From contig CAIQWB010000089.1 in the NCBI GenBank assembly GCA_903875465.1, forward strand, positions 18,110 to 82,109: a stretch of DNA of 64,000 nt, in the 5' to 3' direction. The translations under genes were made by a program, and so were the position numbers. Source of the DNA: an uncultured Verrucomicrobia subdivision 3 bacterium. GTDB taxonomy: Bacteria; Verrucomicrobiota; Verrucomicrobiia; Limisphaerales; UBA11358. The notes under the pieces are model-generated. The model was not told the DNA's origin, did not search any database, and saw only the letters and a list, made by a program, of their open reading frames with translations. Shown in pieces: positions 1 through 8,682 of the stretch. How positions within the stretch are numbered: the first letter of the stretch is position 1; the number at the start of each line of letters is the position of its first letter.

Positions 1-1086
1 AATCTCGCCTTTACCACCGACCCCGCCACCGCGCTGCCGGGTTCCGATATTCTCTGGCTGTGCTACGACACGCCGGTGAACGAGCAGGATGAGTCGGACA
101 CGGCCTTTGTTCTCGGCAACCTTCACCGCGCCCTGCCCCACCTGGCCGCCGAAGCCCTGGTGCTGATTTCCGCGCAAATGCCCGTGGGCACCTGCGCCCG
201 GTTGGAGGCGGAATTTCCGCAGTTCCATTTTGCGTATTCGCCGGAAAACTTGCGTCTGGGCAAGGCGCTGGATGCCTTTGAGAAAGCCGAGCGCGTGGTC
301 GTGGGCACTCGCAACGACGCCAAAAAAGCCATCCTCGAAGCGCTGTTCGCGCCCTTCACCCCGCAGGTGATCTTCATGCGCACGGAATCAGCCGAGATGG
401 TCAAGCACGCGCTCAATTCCTTTCTGGCCCTCTCCATCACGTTCATCAATGAAGTCGCCCGGCTCTGCGAATTCACCGGGGCCGATGCCAAGGAAGTTTC
501 CGTGGGCTTGAAGAGCGAGGCGCGGGTGGGGGCCAAGGCGTATCTGGGACCCGGCGGCCCCTTCGCCGGCGGCACGCTGGCCCGCGATGTCGTGACGCTC
601 TCCCAACTGGCCGTGGCCAATGGTGAGACGATCTCGGTGATCCCCGCGATCAAGCGGAGCAATGATCTGCACCGCGGCTGGGCCTACAAACGCCTGGCCG
701 CCCGGCTGGGCGGGGTGCGCGGACGCAAGATCACCCTGCTGGGCCTGACTTATACGATCAATACCGACACCCTGCGCCGCAGTGCCGCCATGGAATTGTG
801 CGGCCAGTTGCTCGCCGAGGGGGCGTTGGTCACCGCTTTCGATCCCGCCATCCCGGCCTTGCCGGCCGAATGGTCTGCCGTGACCCTCGCCGCCGATGCC
901 ACCGCCAGCCTGCGCGAGGCCGATGCCGTGGTGGTCGGCACCGAATGGCCGCAGTTCCGCCAGGTGGATTACGCCGCCGCCGTCCGCACCATGCGCAGCC
1001 CCGTGTTTGTGGATGCCAACCGTTTTTTGGAAAAGGAATTGAAACCCGTCCCCGGAGTGGAACATCTTTCCGTGGGCCGCGGCTGA
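1..1086 (+). CDS. UDP-glucose/GDP-mannose dehydrogenase-like protein (5' partial)
   Basis: The reading frame is open from base 1, so the N-terminal Rossmann domain lies outside the window; an internal ATG at 76 is not the true start. What remains matches the nucleotide-sugar dehydrogenase family: the end of the NAD domain (PVGTC, YSPENLRLG), the central helical domain (ESAEMVKHALNSFLALSITF) and a C-terminal UDP-binding domain (LLGLTYTINTDTLRRS). Family members oxidise a sugar C6 hydroxyl to a carboxylate through a Cys in a FGGSCFPKD-type motif. Here the aligned stretch reads FAGGTLARD, so Thr (codon 574-576) occupies the Cys position. The usual four-electron oxidation may be altered or lost. 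It starts a + strand run with an SDR and a Gfo/Idh/MocA enzyme, as in surface-glycan loci. The family call is firm; substrate and activity are open. Confidence 0.85.
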   Translation, partial: NLAFTTDPATALPGSDILWLCYDTPVNEQDESDTAFVLGNLHRALPHLAAEALVLISAQMPVGTCARLEAEFPQFHFAYSPENLRLGKALDAFEKAERVVVGTRNDAKKAILEALFAPFTPQVIFMRTESAEMVKHALNSFLALSITFINEVARLCEFTGADAKEVSVGLKSEARVGAKAYLGPGGPFAGGTLARDVVTLSQLAVANGETISVIPAIKRSNDLHRGWAYKRLAARLGGVRGRKITLLGLTYTINTDTLRRSAAMELCGQLLAEGALVTAFDPAIPALPAEWSAVTLAADATASLREADAVVVGTEWPQFRQVDYAAAVRTMRSPVFVDANRFLEKELKPVPGVEHLSVGRG

Positions 1087-1092
1087 TGCATT

Positions 1093-1953
1093 ATGAAATT
1101 GTTAAATCAAAACGCCCTGATCACGGGCGGCAGCCAGGGCCTGGGCAAGGTCATTGCCAGCCATTACCTCACCGCCGGGGCGAATGTCGTCCTGTGCTCG
1201 CGCAGCGAGGCCGAGCTCGGCGCCACGCGGGATGAACTCGCCCGCCAGTTCCCGAACCAAAAGGTGCGGGCGCAAACCTGCGATGTGGCCAGCGAAACCC
1301 AGGTGAACGCCCTCGTGGCGTATGCCCTCGCCGAACTCGGCTCGCTCGATGCCCTCGTCTTGAATGCCGGCGTGTACGGCCCCATGGGCGACACCGAATC
1401 CGTCTCGCTCGACGAATGGCGGCGGGCCATCGATATCAATCTCTACGGCGTGCTCCTGCCCTGCCGCGCCCTGATACCGCATTTCAAAAAAGCCGCGCGC
1501 GGCAAGATCGTGATTCTCTCCGGCGGCGGCGCCACCAATCCCCTGCCCCAAATCAGCGCCTACGCCGCCTCCAAGGCGGCCGTGGTGCGCCTCATGGAAA
1601 CGCTCGCCGAGGACTTGCGCAAATTCAACGTGGATGTGAATGCCATTGCCCCGGGCGCGCTCGCCACCCGGCTGGTGGATGAAGTGCTCGCCGCGGGACC
1701 GGAAAAAGTCGGCGCGGCGTTCTACGAGAAGAACAAATTGTGGAAGGAAAAAGGCGCCACGCCGCTGGAATTCGGCGCGGGCCTGGCCGTGTACCTCGCC
1801 AGTGCCGAGAGCAATGGCATCACCGGCAAACTCATCAGCGCCCAGTGGGATCCGTGGAAAACCCTCCACGACCACCTCGCCGACCTGGCCAAATCGGACA
1901 TCTATTGCCTCCGGCGCATCGTGCCCGAGGACCGCGGTAAAAAGTGGAGTTAA
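1093..1953 (+). CDS. SDR family NAD(P)-dependent oxidoreductase
   Basis: This is a 286-aa short-chain dehydrogenase/reductase. The cofactor motif TGGSQGLG is at residues 11-18, the NAG motif is in VLNAGVYG, and the catalytic YxxxK is Tyr157-Lys161 (YAASK). Downstream, APGALATRLVDE fits the usual substrate loop. The length is slightly above the classical 250 aa because of a C-terminal extension after the final strand. The ATG lies 6 bp after the preceding stop, and the next gene begins 8 bp downstream, so the three genes are probably co-transcribed. Family knowledge gives oxidation or reduction of a hydroxyl/keto group; a sugar or nucleotide-sugar substrate is inferred only from the neighbours. 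Confidence 0.85.
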   Translation: MKLLNQNALITGGSQGLGKVIASHYLTAGANVVLCSRSEAELGATRDELARQFPNQKVRAQTCDVASETQVNALVAYALAELGSLDALVLNAGVYGPMGDTESVSLDEWRRAIDINLYGVLLPCRALIPHFKKAARGKIVILSGGGATNPLPQISAYAASKAAVVRLMETLAEDLRKFNVDVNAIAPGALATRLVDEVLAAGPEKVGAAFYEKNKLWKEKGATPLEFGAGLAVYLASAESNGITGKLISAQWDPWKTLHDHLADLAKSDIYCLRRIVPEDRGKKWS

Positions 1954-1961
1954 CCGGATAT

Positions 1962-2945
1962 ATGAACCTTCGCGTTGCCCTGATCGGTTGCGGTCTCATC
2001 GGCCAGAAACGTCTCAACCTGCTGCCGCGCGGCAGTGTCACCGTGGCCTGCGACACCCAGTTGGATCGGGCCCAAAAACTCGCCGCCCAAAGCCCCGGGT
2101 GCCTCGCCACCGCTTCCGTGGCCGAGGCCGTCAGCCATGCGAATGTGGATATCGTGGTGATCGCCACCATCAACGCCGCGCTTGCCCCCATTGCGCTAAA
2201 AGCCGTGCAAAATGGCAAACACGTGCTCGTGGAAAAACCCGCCGCCATCAACCTGGCCGAACTGGCCGAGGTCGAGGCTGCCGCGAAGGCCAATGGGGTG
2301 CTTGTTCGTGTGGGCTACAACCACCGTTATCATCCCGCCGGACTGAAAGCCGTCGAGATTTTTCGCAGTGGGGCGCTCGGCCCCATTATGTTTTTGCGCG
2401 GACGCTACGGCCAGGGCGGCCGGGTGGGCTACGAAAAAGAATGGCGCGCCGATCCCAAACTTTCCGGCGGCGGGGAACTCATTGACCAGGGCGTGCACCT
2501 GATTGATCTCGCCGGCATTTTCCTGGGCGAATTCACCAAGGTGGAGGGCCATGTGGCCACCTATTTCTGGGACATGCCGGTGGATGACAACGCCTTCCTC
2601 AGCCTGCGCAACGCCGCCGGGTCCACCGCCTGGCTGCAAGTCAGTTGCAGCGAATGGAAGAACCTCTTCAGCCTGGAAATCTACGGTCGCGACGCCAAGC
2701 TGCACTGGGAGGGCCTCGGTGGCAGTTACGGCGTGGAGCGCCTGGCCTATTATAAAATGCTCCCGCAAATGGGCCCGCCCGACACCACCATCTACGAATA
2801 TCCGCGCGGCGATGAATCGTGGAAAATTGAGATGGCCGAATTTCTGGAAGACATCCGTACCAACCGCACCCCGGTGCCGGGGCTCAAAGAAGCCCGGGCG
2901 GCGCTGGAAGTGGTGGAGCAGATTTATAAACGCGGAAATGGGTAA
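1962..2945 (+). CDS. Gfo/Idh/MocA family sugar oxidoreductase
   Basis: The protein has 327 aa from the ATG at 1962. An upstream in-frame alternative overlaps the SDR stop and adds six unlikely residues before the Rossmann strand. The N-terminus MNLRVALIGCGLIG is a GxGxxG dinucleotide fold, and the family EKP motif has Lys92 (LVEKPAAIN). The C-terminal alpha/beta domain carries GGGELIDQGVHLIDL, where this family keeps its catalytic His. Members oxidise or epimerise sugars and nucleotide sugars with bound NAD(P). Its place after the dehydrogenase-like gene and the SDR suggests a set modifying one sugar for a surface polymer. The stop codon abuts the terminal inverted repeat of a short element at 2945-3108. 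Confidence 0.87.
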   Translation: MNLRVALIGCGLIGQKRLNLLPRGSVTVACDTQLDRAQKLAAQSPGCLATASVAEAVSHANVDIVVIATINAALAPIALKAVQNGKHVLVEKPAAINLAELAEVEAAAKANGVLVRVGYNHRYHPAGLKAVEIFRSGALGPIMFLRGRYGQGGRVGYEKEWRADPKLSGGGELIDQGVHLIDLAGIFLGEFTKVEGHVATYFWDMPVDDNAFLSLRNAAGSTAWLQVSCSEWKNLFSLEIYGRDAKLHWEGLGGSYGVERLAYYKMLPQMGPPDTTIYEYPRGDESWKIEMAEFLEDIRTNRTPVPGLKEARAALEVVEQIYKRGNG

Positions 2946-3108
2946 GAGATTGTTTTAAAATTCAAAGCGGGCCAGCGGCGAGGGATTTTGGCGCTGACTA
3001 GGGCGGCGCGGTCCGCGCATCCCCGCAGCGGGCTGCAAGGACCGAGCCAACACCGGTCAGCGGCAAAAGACCCGCCGGGGGCTCGGTTGGAATTTTAAAA
3101 CAGTCTCT
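2945..3108. repeat. MITE-like palindromic element, single copy here
   Basis: This 164-bp non-coding element has 19-bp terminal inverted repeats with one mismatch: left AGAGATTGTTTTAAAATTC (2945-2963) and right GAATTTTAAAACAGTCTCT (3090-3108). The interior is itself imperfectly palindromic (GGCGCTGAC against GTCAGCGGC), so a transcript could fold into one long hairpin. No transposase is present, so any mobility would need a protein supplied in trans. It lies exactly at the junction between the sugar-oxidoreductase operon and the AT-rich island. Confidence 0.7.
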
Positions 3109-3400
3109 AGTGGGAAAAGAGCGCATCGGCCGTCGCTGGAAGTTTGGGCGGACGGGAACGTGAAAGCATTTGGGTTCTGGATGCTGCAAGCAACCGTGGT
3201 CGCCTAGCGACATCCCGATGGCAGGGGTGGGTTTCAACCCACGCATTAAAATCCAAACCGCCTCCTGCGTCGCATCGAAGCTCTTGCTCTTGAAATTGGA
3301 CTGAAAATAAACTTGCATACTTATTGAATAGCCGAGCAAACTAAAAAGAGTGCAACGCCACTAGCGGGTAATAAATCAAAATTGGAAATCCCAGCCGATA
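3109..3400. other. Intergenic stretch before the coupling-protein gene
   Basis: I see no gene here. A short hairpin GTGGGTT/AACCCAC lies at 3227-3242. Base composition shifts from GC-rich to clearly AT-richer around 3300, just before the next gene, so this is the left edge of the island. No tRNA end or direct-repeat attachment site was recognised. Confidence 0.4.
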
Positions 3401-6400
3401 ATGAACATTCGTGCTTTGGCAAATTTCGTTGCTGGTCTAGTCACCCAGACCACCTTGCTTTCGTTAGTCATATTTGCACTAGTTCTCAACTTCTCGTCCC
3501 GCCTCCACGCGCAAACTCCGGATCCACTAGTGGACGAAGGAGTTCGGTTAAAAATGTGGGAACAGGAAACCGCGCATATGCAACGATTAGGGCAGGAGGG
3601 GACCCAACAATATTTCCGCACAAATCAGTTGTTATATAAAAAACGATACGAATACAGCCTTAGACTGGCAAAGTTGACTGCAGATCAGCAGATCGCCGTC
3701 AGCAATCAGGTTGTGGGGCGAATTGCAGTCATTCTGCCGGCTGTTATGGAAAGTTGGAAGCCGGAGGAGATCCGTATCCAAAATGAAATTAATAATAAGC
3801 TTTCCGACACCTCCAGTGAAGTCGGAAAAGACACGCATAAAATCACAGAACTATACCTGGAAATTGCACGGAACAAGGCGCAGTTGGAGTCCGGAACCGT
3901 CACGAGTGCACAAGAAGTTCAATTGGATGCGCCATTGAAGGAAGAGGTGGCCACAATCGAAGCCAAGTATAGCACAGGCGGGCCTCTCGCAGAGTCCGCG
4001 TTAGATTTTAAAGAACGCGTTGGCAAGCTTTATCGACAGACATTAAAAAATGAAAACCGCGAAAGGTTGCAACATTTGCCAAGCGCAGTATACACGCCTA
4101 ATGAACAAAAAACAGCCGCCCAGGCTGTTTCTAAATCGCCTGAAGGCGAGCTTGCACCCTCTGCGAGTCAAAAGACTGATCAAGCCCAAATTGCTCCGAA
4201 TCCAGAAACAATACCCGAAGATTTTAATTCTGGAAATTTATTGGGTTGGCGTTACTGGTTTTTAAAGGAATTTAAGATCAAATGTCTGATTTTTTGCGGG
4301 GCGATTTTACTAATAACCGTTTTTGCCTACCGACGGCAGCCAGAAGGCGGAGGGAAAAAGAATAGCTATGTTGGATTCGTTTTGTCTTGGTTAGATAACT
4401 ACCGGCTTCGGATTTTTTCCTGGTTGATTTTATGGTTATTTGGCACGACGATTTTGAGTAGTTTCATCAATTTGAATATGTTACAAATGGTTTTTTCTTG
4501 GCATCTTGAAATACTGGGGGGATTAGTCATTCTCGCTATGCTTCCAAAAGGAACGTATGGTGTAATGGGTTTAATACTTCTATCTTACACATGTTATATT
4601 GTCTCCGAGTTAGGCGTAAAACTTAATGCAACGTTTTTTATCATTGGATTTCTATATATATTGGTGGGCTTTAGCTTGGGTTTGTGGCTGAAAAATGTAT
4701 TAAGTCCAAATTATTGGAAATTCAAAAAGTATAAAGCAAAGGAGGAGAATGCACGACGTATGTGGGTGGAGGGATTAGGCAGCACGCACGCCGAACGTGT
4801 GAAATCAATCAACGAAATTTTTGACCGCAAGGATCGGAGCGTCAGTTGTTACATAGACTTTGAAAAAGAACCATATCAAGGAAAATCTGGATTGGGGCGT
4901 GAAGATGTTCATCAAAAATCTGGATTGAGTCGTGAAGATTACCAGAATTGTTTTATTGCTTTTTCCAGGCATCTTGCCTCCATGGAGCCTCGCAACCGTG
5001 AAACTTTACGAGCCATCGAGCTTCTTCATAGCATCACCGAACACAAAAAGTATGAGCAATGGTATGATTGGGCTAAATCGGGTCTGATTTGGGATAATGG
5101 TAAGGCCACCATTGTTGAGTGTTTAATGCCGAATGAGGTGGATGAGAAAAATGAGGTGAGTAATGCATGCAAATTCGTCAGCAGATATATCGAGCAAAAC
5201 AATCAGACGGCCGACAAAATCCACCATGATTTTCTGATTCACTTGGAAGAATTTAAAAATGAACACTCTCAAGATCCAGAGCTTGGCCCGCTTCTCAAAT
5301 CCATAAATGCCCGCTTTATGAGCGGCAATGTCTGGCTGGCTGCGGAAGACGTATCCAAAACCCTTTTTGCGCCACAGAATAATTTTGCACTGCGGATCGG
5401 ACTATTGGAGGATTCCGGGCAGGAACTGACCTATTCTGGTGAAGGCTCCTTGATCAGTATTGCTCCGCCTGGCTCAGGCAAGACCCAGTGCAACGTGTTT
5501 CCAAACCTGTTGACCTGGCGCGGTCCAGCGGTGGTGCTGGATGTGAAAGGCGAGATTTACGCCAAGACCAGCAAATGGCGGGCGGAGAACGTCGGTCCGG
5601 TTTTCAAATTCAGCCCGTTGGACCCGGCGCGAAGCCATTGCTACAACCCCTTGAGCTTTGTCAGGCTACAAGCCGACTACATTTGGGAAGATTCACGGTT
5701 CATTGCCGACATGATGATTGTACCCACGGCTAGCAAGGACCCGTTCTGGGAAAACAAGGCGCGAGACGTGCTGACGGCGGCGATTGCTTACGTTTGCTAT
5801 GCCAGCCCGCCAGACAATCGACCGATGGCCCAGATCATGGACATCATTCATGGCGGAAAACCGTGGGCTGAAATGGTGCGTGGCCTGCAAGCGGCCGTGG
5901 GGGTGCGAAGCATGAAGCAGCAAGGGACCTCGCTGGCAGCCATGGACGAGAAAACTCGCGACAGTGTGCTGCAAACGGCTCAATCGAGTCTGAGCGCTTG
6001 GGCGGGCGAACGAATTAGCCGGGTGACGCAAAAGTCAGATTGGAGCCCGCTGGAATTGCGCAGCGGAAAGAGTCCAACCATTTACATTTGTTTGAAGCCA
6101 AGCGAGGTGGATAGTTACATTTCCCTATTGCGAGTATTTATTGCCCAACATATCCGGATCCTCACGAATGAACTACCACCTCACGGGTGCGCGCCAATCC
6201 TGTTCCTGCTTGATGAATTGCCGAGACTCAAGCAAATGCCGCCGGTGGAAGAAGCGATTGAGATTGGCCGTCAATATGGCATTCGCCTCTGGATGTTTGC
6301 CCAAAGTTTGGGTCAATTGGAACAGTCGTATCCAAACGCCGAGGGCTTGGTGGGCAGTTGCGCGGTAAGGATATTCATGAATCCAAGTTCCCATGACGGA

Positions 6401-6607
6401 ACGACTGATAAATTGTCCGAAGAATTGGGCTTCAAGGAATCGGCGTTGGACGGATCGCGTATCAAGGCAGTCGAAGCCACCGATTTGGCCGGGCCAGATT
6501 ACAAAGATTATCAAATTGTGATGGCGGCGGGCTGCAAACCAGTCAAAGTGAAAAAGGCTTTTGCCTGGCAGGATACCGAACTGACGAAGCGGATGGGGAG
6601 CCTGTAG
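3401..6607 (+). CDS. VirD4/TraG-like type IV coupling ATPase, membrane-anchored
   Basis: This 1068-aa protein begins with a signal-like hydrophobic segment (residues ~8-30, then RLHAQ). About 250 polar residues follow, then roughly five membrane spans between residues ~290 and 430. The C-terminal ATPase half carries Walker A PPGSGKT (689-695), a VLDVKGEIYAKTS segment typical of VirD4/TraG, and Walker B FLLDELPRL (Asp938-Glu939) followed by RQYGIRLWMFAQSLGQLEQ. Coupling proteins normally have 550-700 aa and two membrane spans, so the periplasmic-type N-terminus and extra spans are unusual. Residues near 495-516 contain an 11-aa tandem duplication (KSGLGREDVHQ then KSGLSREDYQN). The N-terminal half is AT-rich and the ATPase half less so. 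No relaxase or type IV secretion gene is in the window. The ATPase family is secure; the transport role is inferred. Confidence 0.88.
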   Translation: MNIRALANFVAGLVTQTTLLSLVIFALVLNFSSRLHAQTPDPLVDEGVRLKMWEQETAHMQRLGQEGTQQYFRTNQLLYKKRYEYSLRLAKLTADQQIAVSNQVVGRIAVILPAVMESWKPEEIRIQNEINNKLSDTSSEVGKDTHKITELYLEIARNKAQLESGTVTSAQEVQLDAPLKEEVATIEAKYSTGGPLAESALDFKERVGKLYRQTLKNENRERLQHLPSAVYTPNEQKTAAQAVSKSPEGELAPSASQKTDQAQIAPNPETIPEDFNSGNLLGWRYWFLKEFKIKCLIFCGAILLITVFAYRRQPEGGGKKNSYVGFVLSWLDNYRLRIFSWLILWLFGTTILSSFINLNMLQMVFSWHLEILGGLVILAMLPKGTYGVMGLILLSYTCYIVSELGVKLNATFFIIGFLYILVGFSLGLWLKNVLSPNYWKFKKYKAKEENARRMWVEGLGSTHAERVKSINEIFDRKDRSVSCYIDFEKEPYQGKSGLGREDVHQKSGLSREDYQNCFIAFSRHLASMEPRNRETLRAIELLHSITEHKKYEQWYDWAKSGLIWDNGKATIVECLMPNEVDEKNEVSNACKFVSRYIEQNNQTADKIHHDFLIHLEEFKNEHSQDPELGPLLKSINARFMSGNVWLAAEDVSKTLFAPQNNFALRIGLLEDSGQELTYSGEGSLISIAPPGSGKTQCNVFPNLLTWRGPAVVLDVKGEIYAKTSKWRAENVGPVFKFSPLDPARSHCYNPLSFVRLQADYIWEDSRFIADMMIVPTASKDPFWENKARDVLTAAIAYVCYASPPDNRPMAQIMDIIHGGKPWAEMVRGLQAAVGVRSMKQQGTSLAAMDEKTRDSVLQTAQSSLSAWAGERISRVTQKSDWSPLELRSGKSPTIYICLKPSEVDSYISLLRVFIAQHIRILTNELPPHGCAPILFLLDELPRLKQMPPVEEAIEIGRQYGIRLWMFAQSLGQLEQSYPNAEGLVGSCAVRIFMNPSSHDGTTDKLSEELGFKESALDGSRIKAVEATDLAGPDYKDYQIVMAAGCKPVKVKKAFAWQDTELTKRMGSL

Positions 6608-6646
6608 CTTAAATTAAAAGTTGATCACCACTGCGAGATAGAACTT

Positions 6647-7774
6647 ATGACTGAACAAGAAAAGAGGATCGGTGAAACGCTTGTAAAGTTTGGTGCGGAA
6701 GTCTTAGCCCATGAATATTTATGCGATCCTATTGCATCGCAGATGGTGGTGGATACAATTGAATACGTTGAACTTGCTGCGCCGCTAATAAAGGACCAAG
6801 TTTTGGACGCAGTATTGAATGTTGGCGGATTGAGTGATTATCAAAAACAACAAATTGTAATGAATGCTCAGAATCAAATGCAGGAAGAGCAAAAGAAACA
6901 GCAGGAAATTTTGGAGGAAAATTATCGTCAGCAGGAATTGATTGCCCAGCGGGAACGGCAAAGACAAGAGCTGCTGAGGGAGCAGGATGCCCTAAAGCAG
7001 GAAAACGAGGCCAAAGAGGCTTTGGAAAAACAGGAGCAGGCAAAACAGGAAATGCAGAAGAATGAGGAGTTCATTAAGCAGGAAACGGCGCGCAAGGAAC
7101 AAATTCAGAAGCAGGAGGAACTCAAGGCGGAACTCCAGCGACAAGAAGCACAATTGAAACAAGAAGCGCAATCTAGGGAGGCATCGGAATTGCAGCAGGC
7201 CGAAAAAGATCGCGAAAACGCCCGGCAGGAACAGCTAAAGCAAAATGCCCTAAAGCAAGAAACAGCGAGCAGAGAACACTTTCAGAAGCAGGAGGAGTTC
7301 AAAGCGGAGGTGCAGAAACAGGAAGCACTAATTAAACAAGAAGCGCATTCTAGGCAGGCATTGGAATTGCAGCAGATTGAAAAAGATCGTGAAAACGCCC
7401 GGCAGGAACAGCTAAAGCAACTTAACGATGATCAAGAAAAGGCAAAAAGGGATATGGAGGCCAGGCATGGTCACAGCATTATAGCTTCAAAGCCGGAATT
7501 AACTCCCCAGCCTGACTGGCAAATGCGCGTCAATGCTGCCGAGGAAGCCCGGAAAAATTTTCTGGATCATCAGAACAGTGAAATTGATAAAAAAACGCTC
7601 GCGAATTTTGAGGCAAGGCATGATCTGCTCCGCACCCCGGATGAAGCACGCAAAGAAGAGCGGGTAAAGCTGGACGCAGCGATAAATGGGTGGCATGAAC
7701 AGAGGGCGGCTGCAGAGCGCGCACGTGATGATCAAATGCAACAGATTCAGAAGTTGCCCGAAAGGTCAATGTAG
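6647..7774 (+). CDS. Gln/Glu/Lys-rich coiled-coil protein with internal duplication
   Basis: I do not recognise this 375-aa protein. Residues ~75-270 are an almost continuous coiled coil of Gln, Glu, Lys and Arg. Within it lies a tandem duplication with a 59-residue period: one unit starts at Lys144 (KQETARKEQ) and the next at Lys203 (KQETASREH), and both end in EKDRENARQEQLKQ. The N-terminal 70 residues are globular-looking and the C-terminus is again charged and helical. No signal peptide or membrane span is visible. It starts 39 bp after the coupling ATPase on the same strand and shares its AT-richer composition, so it is probably a partner or transported substrate of that ATPase. That role is inference. 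Confidence 0.72.
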   Translation: MTEQEKRIGETLVKFGAEVLAHEYLCDPIASQMVVDTIEYVELAAPLIKDQVLDAVLNVGGLSDYQKQQIVMNAQNQMQEEQKKQQEILEENYRQQELIAQRERQRQELLREQDALKQENEAKEALEKQEQAKQEMQKNEEFIKQETARKEQIQKQEELKAELQRQEAQLKQEAQSREASELQQAEKDRENARQEQLKQNALKQETASREHFQKQEEFKAEVQKQEALIKQEAHSRQALELQQIEKDRENARQEQLKQLNDDQEKAKRDMEARHGHSIIASKPELTPQPDWQMRVNAAEEARKNFLDHQNSEIDKKTLANFEARHDLLRTPDEARKEERVKLDAAINGWHEQRAAAERARDDQMQQIQKLPERSM

Positions 7775-7891
7775 CCCATGCCGCGCATCCCAAAATTATC
7801 CCATCGAATTTCCTTATTGCGCGGTTGACGGTGACTCGCCTTTTTCGGGCCAGTTGATTTGATAGTCTGGCCCACAAGAAAGGACCAGACG

Positions 7892-8032
7892 ATGAAAGGC
7901 AAACGTCATACGTCTGAAGACAAGGTAGGGATCCTGCTGGAAGCGGATCGCGGTGAAAAAAGATTGTTGTGTCACCGGTCGGTTCAAAACCAGCCAGTCA
8001 GGGTCGAATCAAAACCAGCCACTCTGAGGTAA
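7892..8032 (+). pseudogene. IS3-family orfA remnant running into another element end
   Basis: The first ~22 codons, MKGKRHTSEDKVGILLEADR, match the N-terminus of IS3-family OrfA proteins, whose helix-turn-helix normally follows. After codon ~23 the similarity stops and the frame closes at 8030-8032. The break is followed by two copies of TCAAAACCAGCCA, 25 bp apart (7984-7996 and 8009-8021). Such repeats resemble the iterated ends of IS21-type elements. The best reading is an IS3 copy truncated by a second insertion that was itself later lost. The IS3 part is fairly convincing; the second element is a guess. Confidence 0.6.
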
Positions 8033-8682
8033 GAGATTCATATCATTTCTGGTTATTCGATCAAGGGATTTCCGCTGCGAGTTAGAACGTGCCGGGGCCG
8101 AGCTGCGAGCCTTAGCTCGCGGCCCCCTTGCCGGCAACAGTGTGTTAATTCGTGCCATTCACGATTCGCGGGCAACCGGAGCAAGCCAAAAACGGTCCAT
8201 CGGGCTCCCATTTTATTTATGAGCGCCTTTTTGCAAGCCCCTTATAAATATTTTAACATTTTTGGACCCTGGACAGCGGATGTCCACCTTCGCTTGTTAA
8301 ATTCGTGCGTGAGGAATGTTGTAATGCCAAACATAGTGGCTCGCCCCAAAAAGTGCCGCATCCCGCTCTGCGGGACTTGCCTGTGTGCCTGCCGAGCAGC
8401 ACCCGCGCCAGCTATGCATTGGGCCAACCGATCAGGCAACCGGCCCAGACCCCAAATCCTGGACCCCAGACCCTTTCCCCTGCCCAGCGTCTCGCGTCTT
8501 TCAAACCATATCGCACCAAATCAAACCATAGAAATGATGAATTCCGCACCCAAAGGTAAAATCATGGACCCCAAACCCACCTTTGAAAAGGTGGGTGATG
8601 ATCGGGCGTGCCGCCAGGACTCCCGGAATGGGCGGCAGTTTGCGCTTTCCCGCTTTGCGGCTTTCGGCTTTACTTGCGCTTT
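8033..8682. other. Gene-free stretch between the island and the heptose genes
   Basis: I see no convincing gene; a 155-codon open frame here has no family features. Two hairpins stand out: GCTGCGAGC/GCTCGCGGC at 8102-8123, and CCCACCTT/AAGGTGGG at 8576-8595, about 90 bp before the heptose kinase. Neither has a following T-run. The sequence has the look of decayed mobile-element DNA. Confidence 0.4.

Noticed and set aside
3401..6607. Integrated conjugative element
   Set aside because: No integrase, relaxase, T4SS gene or att repeats were found; only the coupling ATPase supports it.
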